This document shows, piece after piece, positions 30,142-36,031 of a stretch of DNA of 36,031 bases; the stretch's first letter is position 1; the number at the start of each line of letters is the position of its first letter. Position numbers and translations under genes: made by a program. The DNA is from CAG-791 sp963591995 (GTDB taxonomy: Bacteria; Bacillota; Clostridia; Lachnospirales; Lachnospiraceae), in contig CAVAUJ010000020.1 in assembly GCA_963591995.1 (NCBI GenBank), positions 1 through 36,031 on the forward strand, read 5' to 3'. The notes beneath the pieces are model-generated. The model saw nothing but the letters and a program-made list of their open reading frames with translations, searched no databases and was not told the origin of the DNA.

Positions 30142-32178
30142 TCATTGTACTGCAGCTGCCTCTTCTCCTCGAACCATGGAGAGGAGCTGTGCCTCCGTAA
30201 TCACCGGTATTCCCAATTGCTCTGCCTTGGCCAGCTTGGAGCCCGCCGCCTCACCGGCCACGACATAGGAGGTCTTCTTTGACACACTTCCGGACGCTTT
30301 CCCGCCGGCTGCAAAGATCATCTCCTCCGCTTCCTTCCTGCCGAGCGTCGGCAACGTCCCGGTCACGACAAAGGTCTTTCCCGCGAGCTTTCCCGGTGCT
30401 CCTTCGCTTTCTTTTGGCTCCATCTGCATTCGGACACCGGCTTCCCGCAGCTCCTGCAGGATTTTCCGGTTCGTCTCATTGGTGAAAAAGTCATGAATGC
30501 AGCCGGCCGTCGTCCCGCCGATGTCCGGTATCGTCATCAGCTCCTCTGTTCCCGCCTCGGCCAGCGCATCGATGCTGTCATATACCGACAGAAGTCCCCG
30601 GGCCGCCGCCTTTCCGCAATTGCGGATGCCAAGTCCGGTCAGGAGCAATACCGGCGAATTGTTCTTGGAGGCCTCGATGGCTGCCAGCACCTTGTCGGTG
30701 TTCTTCTCCTTCCCGATGATTCCCTTGCAGATCAGCTCCTCGCGATGATCCCGCAGATGATAGATGTCCGCATAATTCTGAAGATAGCGCTCCTTTACGA
30801 GAGCCTCCACCAGCGTAGTCCCCAGTCCCATGATGTTCATACAGGATCTGGACGCATAATAAGCAATCGTGTTCACCCGCTGTGCCGGACAGGAAGGACT
30901 GACGCACCGGATATCCGCGGTGTCCTCCTCACGGATCAGCGGCTCCCCGCATACCGGACAGAGTGCCGGAGCCGTGTAGATTTCATCCGGCTCCTTCACG
31001 CAGCCGTTCAGCTTCGGAATGATCTCCCCGCTCTTGAACAACCTGTACTGCCCGCCGATTCCGATTTTCATCTGACGGATGTAATCCTGGTTGTGCAGGG
31101 TTGCCCGTGACACGGAGGTACCGCAGAGCCTTGCCGCCTTTCCGGTTGCGCTGTCATGGAATTCCCCGGTAAATGTCAGCTTTCCGGTCCGTCCGACATC
31201 CACCAGAATACGATCCATGGTCACAATGCGCTCTTCGGGCGGATACTTGTACGCGATGTGTCCGTCGGAATACTTGCTGCCGGAGGGGAAGCTGCTGCGC
31301 AAGGAGACATCGTCCAGCTTGACCACCGCACCGTCCAGATCAAAGGGCAGGTCGCCCCGCATCCGGCCGATGTCATCAATGGCACACAGAACCTCCTCCG
31401 CATCCCGGCAGCTTCGATGGTACACAACCGGAACCCCCTTGGCCGAGAGAAGCTCCAATGCCTCGCCATGGCTTTTCATAAGAGAAGCCGGTCCTCTCTG
31501 TACGTTGAATATGAACATGCGAAGGCCGCGCCTTTGGGTGACCAGCGGATCCAGCTGCCGAAGCGTTCCTGCCGCAAGATTTCTGGGATTGGCGGCCTCC
31601 TTTTTGCCCTGCTGCTCCATCTGCAGGTTGAACCGCTCGAACGCTTCATGGTCCATATAGACCTCGCCCCGAAGCTCCAGGCTTTCGTAGGGAAGATCGA
31701 TGGTCTGCTGCACATCCGGAATCATTCTGGCGTTCGCCGTCACATCCTCGCCCACCAGACCGTCTCCCCGGGATTCCGCCAAGGTCATATGAAGCCTTCC
31801 GTCCGCTCCCCGTTCATAGCGAATCGACATGGAGAGCCCGTCCACCTTCACCTCAACGGAGAACAAAGCCTCCGGGTACCTCGCCTGTACCTTGTTCACC
31901 CAGGCACGGACCTCTTCCTTCGTGAACACATCCTCAATGGAGAGCATGGGAACATCGTGCGTTACCTTTACCCCCGTTTCGCGCTTCACATTGCCGCCGA
32001 TGATCTGTGTGGGGGAATCCGGCGCAATCCATTCCGGATGCTCTCCTTCCGCAGCCTTCAGCTGCAGCATCAGCTGATCGTATTCATAATCACTGATAAC
32101 CGGTGCGTCCTGGTTGTAATAGCGGTCCATATGCTCCAGGATCGTTTGCTGTAATTCCTGATATTCTCTGTGTGTCAT
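30142..32178 (-). CDS. ligA: NAD-dependent DNA ligase
   Basis: The 678-aa enzyme seals nicks in replication and repair using NAD. It has the Ia domain (ISDYEYDQL), adenylation domain with K111 in VKVDG and SRGDGLVGEDVT, an OB fold, a four-cysteine zinc finger (C407, C410, C425, C430), helix-hairpin-helix repeats and a C-terminal BRCT domain (about 595-670). Length is normal. The ribosome site is weak (GGATGG). It lies 53 bases after rluF and ends 18 bases before metA. Confidence 0.96.
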   Translation of the reverse strand: MTHREYQELQQTILEHMDRYYNQDAPVISDYEYDQLMLQLKAAEGEHPEWIAPDSPTQIIGGNVKRETGVKVTHDVPMLSIEDVFTKEEVRAWVNKVQARYPEALFSVEVKVDGLSMSIRYERGADGRLHMTLAESRGDGLVGEDVTANARMIPDVQQTIDLPYESLELRGEVYMDHEAFERFNLQMEQQGKKEAANPRNLAAGTLRQLDPLVTQRRGLRMFIFNVQRGPASLMKSHGEALELLSAKGVPVVYHRSCRDAEEVLCAIDDIGRMRGDLPFDLDGAVVKLDDVSLRSSFPSGSKYSDGHIAYKYPPEERIVTMDRILVDVGRTGKLTFTGEFHDSATGKAARLCGTSVSRATLHNQDYIRQMKIGIGGQYRLFKSGEIIPKLNGCVKEPDEIYTAPALCPVCGEPLIREEDTADIRCVSPSCPAQRVNTIAYYASRSCMNIMGLGTTLVEALVKERYLQNYADIYHLRDHREELICKGIIGKEKNTDKVLAAIEASKNNSPVLLLTGLGIRNCGKAAARGLLSVYDSIDALAEAGTEELMTIPDIGGTTAGCIHDFFTNETNRKILQELREAGVRMQMEPKESEGAPGKLAGKTFVVTGTLPTLGRKEAEEMIFAAGGKASGSVSKKTSYVVAGEAAGSKLAKAEQLGIPVITEAQLLSMVRGEEAAAVQ

Positions 32179-32231
32179 GAATCACCATCCAGCTGACTTC
32201 CGACCGTGGCTGTGCCGCACGTATCGTGCGC

Positions 32232-33023
32232 TCAAACCGGCACATTGCCCGATTCATCCCTGTAAGAAAGCCCCGCTGCCTCGTACAGAAGTCTGCACTC
32301 CTGCCCCGACAGTTCCCGCTGCATCCCGGGATACAGGCCCTTTGTCGTCACCGTCAGCACGCGGACACGCTTCAGACTCTTTACCTCATGTCCCCGCGCC
32401 TTGCACATTCTGCGGATCTGCCGGTTCAGTCCCTGTGTCAGAACGATCCGAAAGCTGTAATCTCCCAGTCGTTCGATGCGGCACGGTCTTGTCTTGACCT
32501 CCAGCTCCTTCAGCCAGATTCCCTTTTCCATCTGATGAAGGTCCTCGTCGCTGATCTTGCGCCTGGTACGGACGATATATTCCTTCTCATGTCCCGCTGC
32601 GCCGCGCATCATGGCATCGATCAGCTCTCCGTCGTTGGTCATCAGGAGCAGTCCCTCGGTGTCGCGGTCCAGACGTCCGGCATAATTCAGATGCATCGGA
32701 TAATGGAACACATCCTCCAGCGTCACCTTCGCATAGGGATCCGACCGGGTGACCGTCACGCCCTGCGGCTTGTAATAGGCCACCACCACCTTGCGCTCCT
32801 GCGATCGGATGATTTCATCCCGTACCTTTATTTTCTCTCTCCCGGTCACCATGGTGCCGGGCCGCGCGACCTTGTCATCCACGGTCACATCGCCCTGCTC
32901 CATCAATGCATCCGCTTCTCTTCGGGAGTATCGTCCCGAAGACGCGATGTATTTGTTCAGACGAATGAGGCCGCTCTTTACAGGCGGATGAGCTGTGCCG
33001 CCGCGTTTTCCTTCAGTATGCAT
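32232..33023 (-). CDS. rluF: 23S rRNA pseudouridine synthase, RluF-like (RsuA family)
   Basis: The 263-aa protein has an N-terminal S4 RNA-binding domain (about 19-65, RLNKYIASSGRYSRREAD) and the RsuA catalytic domain with D119 in GRLDRDTEG. QGLNRQIRRMC is characteristic of RluF, which modifies the 23S peptidyl-transferase region. GGAG lies 8 bases before ATG 33023. The start overlaps the end of the upstream mecA-like gene by 46 bases, implying coupled translation. Confidence 0.9.
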   Translation of the reverse strand: MHTEGKRGGTAHPPVKSGLIRLNKYIASSGRYSRREADALMEQGDVTVDDKVARPGTMVTGREKIKVRDEIIRSQERKVVVAYYKPQGVTVTRSDPYAKVTLEDVFHYPMHLNYAGRLDRDTEGLLLMTNDGELIDAMMRGAAGHEKEYIVRTRRKISDEDLHQMEKGIWLKELEVKTRPCRIERLGDYSFRIVLTQGLNRQIRRMCKARGHEVKSLKRVRVLTVTTKGLYPGMQRELSGQECRLLYEAAGLSYRDESGNVPV

Positions 33024-33766
33024 TTTTCGTGCTCCATCATATAGGCCACCGCTTCCGGTGTTGTCTCTGTAAAGTTTCCGAACTCATTCATGGCGAGAAT
33101 GGTCTTCTCCAGAAGAACATCCTCCCCCTCGGAGGACACGATAAGATCATAGTCGCCGTTCCCTGCGCGCCAAAGAGAGGTCTCCATCCGGGAAAGCTGC
33201 GGCAAATGGCGGCAGCATGCCGCGGCATCCGCCAGGGCATAGAAGCGGTAGCAATATTGCCGCCGTCCTGCACTCCTTCCATTCGCCCCTTCCTGCCGCC
33301 GGCTGCTCCCGTCCGACTCCTCGGACGCTCCCTCCGTCTGTGCAGCCTCCGTTTGTGCATTCTCCGTTTGTGCAGCCTCGGTCCGCGTGTCCTCTCCCTG
33401 CACGGTGCTGTCCACGCCGGGAGTTTCCTGCGATGCCTTTGACGCATCCCCCTTGGATGCCAGAACCGCCTCAATGGCCTCCCGCAGGCTCTTCATCGGA
33501 TCCTCTCCGGTCAGGTCCTCCGGGTCTTTGTTGGAAATGGTCAGCACCAGAGATCCGTCCATGCGAGCCTGAACCTGCATGGAGGTATATCCGGTGTTCA
33601 TCGGCAGGTGCTCCTGTCTCGCCGCCTCAAGGACAACCCGGTGCAGATATTCCATCGCGCCGACCTTGCGGCCAATGATATCCTCCAGCGTCAGACCGCT
33701 CCCTTCCAGCTCTTCCTTGGAAATGATGCAATTAATCGTATTGCTGTTCACTCGATGAAACTTCAT
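32978..33766 (-). CDS. mecA: MecA-family adaptor protein
   Basis: The 262-aa protein starts MKFHRVNSNTINCIISKEEL, like MecA, the ClpC adaptor that targets proteins for degradation and limits competence in Bacillus. The C-terminal domain (about 168-262) has the MecA pattern YRFYALADAAACCR and NGDYDLIVSS. Between them, residues about 105-165 form a low-complexity linker with TEAAQTE-type repeats, longer than usual. The ribosome site GAAAGAGAG lies inside a possible hairpin with the upstream terminator arm. It starts 34 bases after the tsf terminator, so expression may rely on read-through. Confidence 0.85.
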   Translation of the reverse strand: MKFHRVNSNTINCIISKEELEGSGLTLEDIIGRKVGAMEYLHRVVLEAARQEHLPMNTGYTSMQVQARMDGSLVLTISNKDPEDLTGEDPMKSLREAIEAVLASKGDASKASQETPGVDSTVQGEDTRTEAAQTENAQTEAAQTEGASEESDGSSRRQEGANGRSAGRRQYCYRFYALADAAACCRHLPQLSRMETSLWRAGNGDYDLIVSSEGEDVLLEKTILAMNEFGNFTETTPEAVAYMMEHEKCILKENAAAQLIRL

Positions 33767-33799
33767 GGCATTCTGTCTGCTCTCTTTCGGTCATGAAAA

Positions 33800-33840
33800 A
33801 GAGCCGAAAGGCAGCGCATCGTCGCTGACCCCTCGGCTCT
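33800..33840 (-). terminator. Rho-independent terminator after tsf
   Basis: AGAGCCGA (33800-33807) pairs with TCGGCTCT (33833-33840), with CAGCG/CGCTG stacked inside (33812-33816, 33823-33827). TTTTT follows on the minus strand (33800-33796). It lies 54 bases after the tsf stop. CTTTCGG/CCGAAAG (33784-33790 with 33804-33810) can form an alternative pairing. Confidence 0.85.
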
Positions 33841-33893
33841 GTGATCGCCAGGTGAATAATTTTCACTCAAACGAAACCGTATTTCGGAAGGGA

Positions 33894-34844
33894 TCAGGCC
33901 TTGCCAACCTGCTCCATAACTTCCTTTGCGAAGTTCTCTTCCTTATGCTCCATGCCTTCGCCGGTCTCGTAACGAACGAATCTCTTGATGGAAACGTTCG
34001 CTCCGTTCTTCTTGCCAACTGCAGCGATGTAAGCGGCAACCGACTGCTTGCCGTCCTCTGCCTTTACATAAACCTGATCGTTCAGGCAGATCTCCTTGAA
34101 TTCCTTGTTCAGACGGCCGATCAGCATCTTCTCCAGAATCTGCTGAGGCTTTCTCTTGTTCTCCGGAAGTGCCTCGTTCTCAGCAACGGCCTGTGCCAGA
34201 AGGATCTCCTTCTCATGCTCGCGAACATCCGCAGGAATCTCCTCCTCGCTGACATACTTCGGAGAAAGAGCGGCAACCTGCATGGCAACATTGCGGACAG
34301 CTTCCTTGATCTCGTCGTTCACAACATCCGACTCTGCCTCAACGAGAACCGCAATGCGGCCTGCGCCGTGCACATAAGAAGCAACCACACCGTTTGCAGC
34401 CTCAACCTTCTCGAAACGGCGGATGGACAGCTTCTCGGAAATGACAGCGATCATGTCAACCAGGCTGTCCTTTACCGTCTTGTCCGCATTCTCCGGCCAC
34501 TTGTCCTCCAGGAAGCTCTCCAGATCCGTTGCCTGCGTGTTCAGTGCTGCATCGGCAACCTTCTGAACGTACTCCTTGAACTTCGCATTGTTGGCAACGA
34601 AATCGGTCTCGGAATTCACCTCAACCACAGCAGCCTTGTTGTCTGCCGTCTGTGCCACGTAGCAAAGGCCCTCTGCTGCGATGCGGTTCGCCTTCTTCTC
34701 TGCCTTGGCAGCGCCCGCCTTGCGCAGGAGCTCCATGGCCTCGTCCATATTTCCCTCTGTCTGGGTCAGTGCCTTCTTGCACTCCATGATGCCGGCACCG
34801 GAAATCTCTCTAAGCTCTTTTACCTGAGCAGCTGTAATAGCCAT
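33894..34844 (-). CDS. tsf: Translation elongation factor Ts
   Basis: The 316-aa protein recharges EF-Tu with GTP. It has the N-terminal UBA-like domain and the family signatures LREISGAGIMECKKAL and VEVNSETDFVANN. An open frame extends to 34958 into rpsB, but ATG 34844 with AGAGG 6 bases upstream gives the standard N-terminus MAITAAQVKELR. It lies 52 bases after rpsB on the same transcript, the usual bacterial pair. Confidence 0.97.
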   Translation of the reverse strand: MAITAAQVKELREISGAGIMECKKALTQTEGNMDEAMELLRKAGAAKAEKKANRIAAEGLCYVAQTADNKAAVVEVNSETDFVANNAKFKEYVQKVADAALNTQATDLESFLEDKWPENADKTVKDSLVDMIAVISEKLSIRRFEKVEAANGVVASYVHGAGRIAVLVEAESDVVNDEIKEAVRNVAMQVAALSPKYVSEEEIPADVREHEKEILLAQAVAENEALPENKRKPQQILEKMLIGRLNKEFKEICLNDQVYVKAEDGKQSVAAYIAAVGKKNGANVSIKRFVRYETGEGMEHKEENFAKEVMEQVGKA

Positions 34845-34896
34845 CGTAAACCTCTTTTCTCGTATCGACTGTTCCGTTACGCAGGAAATCCTTCGA

Positions 34897-35673
34897 TTAC
34901 AGCGTTCCCTCTGCAGCCTGCTCTGCCTCGCTTGCTGCGGACTCTGCTGCCAGCGCATCCTGTCCCTCAGCGTCTGCCGCTACATTCTCCTCACCCTGAC
35001 GAGCCTCGATTACGGCATCTGCCATCTTGGAGCACAGCAGCTTCACCGCACGGATGGCGTCATCGTTGCCGGGGATAATATAGTCCAGCTCATCCGGATC
35101 GCAGTTGGTATCTGCAATGCCGATCAGTGTGATGCCGAGGGAATGTGCCTCGTTGATGCAGATCTTCTCCTTCTTGGGATCTACAACGAAGATCGCATCC
35201 GGAATGTGTGTCATCGTGGTGATGCCGCCGATGTTGGCCTGAAGCTTTGCCTGCTCCTTCTTGAGAGCAGCCACTTCCTTCTTCGGCAGAACATCAAACG
35301 TTCCGTCGCTCTCCATCTCGTTGATCTTCGCAAGACGCTCTACTCTGGTCTGAATGGTCTTGAAGTTGGTCAGCATGCCGCCGAGCCATCTGTGGTTAAC
35401 ATAGTACATGCCGCAGCGCTCCGCCTCGGCCTTCACGGAATCCTGTGCCTGCTTCTTGGTGCCGACGAACAGAATGGTTCCGCCCTGCTCTGCGATCTCA
35501 AATACAGCCTTGTATGCCTCGTCAACCTTTACAACCGACTTCTGCAGGTCGATGATGTGGATCCCGTTGCGCTCCGTGAAGATATAGGGAGCCATCTTGG
35601 GGTTCCAGCGGCGGGTCTGATGACCGAAATGTACACCTGCCTCCAGCAGATCCTTCATTGATACTACGCTCAT
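34897..35673 (-). CDS. rpsB: 30S ribosomal protein S2
   Basis: The 258-aa small-subunit protein shows MKDLLEAGVHFGHQTRRWNP, YYVNHRWLGGMLTN and IPGNDDAIRAVKLL. The last 33 residues are an Ala/Glu-rich acidic tail, common but variable among S2 proteins. ATG 35673 has GGAGG 8 bases upstream; the open frame to 35745 lacks a good ribosome site and is leader. It is followed by tsf. Confidence 0.97.
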   Translation of the reverse strand: MSVVSMKDLLEAGVHFGHQTRRWNPKMAPYIFTERNGIHIIDLQKSVVKVDEAYKAVFEIAEQGGTILFVGTKKQAQDSVKAEAERCGMYYVNHRWLGGMLTNFKTIQTRVERLAKINEMESDGTFDVLPKKEVAALKKEQAKLQANIGGITTMTHIPDAIFVVDPKKEKICINEAHSLGITLIGIADTNCDPDELDYIIPGNDDAIRAVKLLCSKMADAVIEARQGEENVAADAEGQDALAAESAASEAEQAAEGTL

Positions 35674-35976
35674 TGCTTCATCCTCCATTGTTGGTTTGTG
35701 CGCCGTCTGTCCGGCCGTCCGCATCCTCTCCGCAGCAAGGAACACATCACCTGTTACGATGCATGTCCCTCAAGGACCCATGCCAGCCTTTCGGCCACCG
35801 GCACCTGCTGAAAATGCGTGCTTTATAGTCCTTCACCGTGCGATCATCGCACAGCCATTAGATATTATCATACTTCCCGTGCCGCCTGCAAGTAGCATCT
35901 TCCGCATACCTCCGCCGGTGCAAAGCGTTACCGTTCACTCGCAAAGTAAGCGACAGGGTGGCGGAGAATATCCGGG
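35674..35976 (-). promoter_or_regulatory. Leader region of rpsB, about 300 bases, with several hairpins
   Basis: No gene is seen here. On the minus strand a possible -10 (TATGAT or TAATAT) lies near 35870. Downstream structures include GTGCGA/TCGCAC around a 3-base loop (35838-35852), a GCC-GAAA-GGC tetraloop hairpin (35795-35804), and GTCC/GGAC arms around 35766-35778. Long structured S2 leaders that mediate autoregulation are known in bacteria; this one is a candidate by position only. Confidence 0.4.
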
Positions 35977-36031
35977 TCACACATCCATTCTGCTGCGCAT
36001 GGTGTCCAGCTCATGATATACCGCATCGTTG
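35977..36031 (-). CDS. C-terminal end of an upstream gene, possibly CodY
   Basis: Read by hand, 17 codons to the window edge encode NDAVYHELDTMRSRMDV followed by TGA (35979-35977). The pattern LND..xxEL..L is like the end of CodY, and codY precedes rpsB in some clostridia. The fragment is too short to be sure. Confidence 0.5.
   Translation of the reverse strand, partial: NDAVYHELDTMRSRMDV

Noticed and set aside
28600..30282. 560-codon plus-strand open frame across the esterase and metA
   Set aside because: It crosses two well-supported minus-strand genes and the gap between them with no recognisable domain.

Overview
The window looks like chromosomal DNA of a fairly GC-rich Clostridia bacterium, most likely a gut-type Lachnospiraceae. 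Supporting signs are AGGAGG-type ribosome binding sites, a YesM/YesN two-component pair, a MecA adaptor, an acetyl-type MetA, a cytoplasmic beta-glucuronidase, and an rpsB-tsf pair preceded by a C-terminus that could be CodY. No rRNA, tRNA, phage, IS element or CRISPR array was seen. Strand, family and motif statements come from reading translations and repeats by eye; no database search was possible.

Region A (1-13783, all minus strand) holds a truncated ATC-hydrolase-family gene and then a glycan/glucuronide utilization locus. In transcription order the locus runs: small AraC regulator, membrane-tethered solute-binding protein, YesM-type histidine kinase, YesN-type response regulator, a promoter region, lipoprotein solute-binding protein, two CUT1 permeases, a GH2 enzyme, and a UidA-type beta-glucuronidase. 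The first three genes overlap by ATGA. The tethered binding protein resembles the transport binding protein, so the locus probably senses the substrate it imports. Neither GH2 enzyme has a signal peptide, so cleavage is probably cytoplasmic. No transport ATPase gene is present.

Region B (13902-28279) holds an HExxH protein and then a catabolic module arranged around two divergent regions. On the minus strand are a lone HyuA-type hydantoinase/oxoprolinase and an IT-superfamily carboxylate transporter. On the plus strand are a ketopantoate-reductase-like enzyme, a cyclase-family amidohydrolase, an SDR, a YhcH protein and an M28-type hydrolase. A GntR/FCD regulator (minus) is divergent from a YiaK-like 2,3-diketo-L-gulonate reductase, a second YhcH and two zinc alcohol dehydrogenases. 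AT-rich palindromes built on TGATATATCA/CTAATATATTAG lie in both divergent regions, one directly over the predicted GntR promoter. I read this as one GntR-controlled pathway for a carboxylated, possibly amide- or lactam-linked, sugar acid. The substrate is unknown and this is the best candidate here for an undescribed system. Nearly every gap between its genes holds a different strong stem-loop.

Region C (28317-36031, minus strand) is core or near-core: a cinnamoyl-esterase-like hydrolase, metA, ligA, rluF, a mecA-family gene, tsf, rpsB with a structured 300-base leader, and the last codons of an upstream gene. It is separated from region B by a 20-bp stem terminator and a short 14-base tandem repeat.
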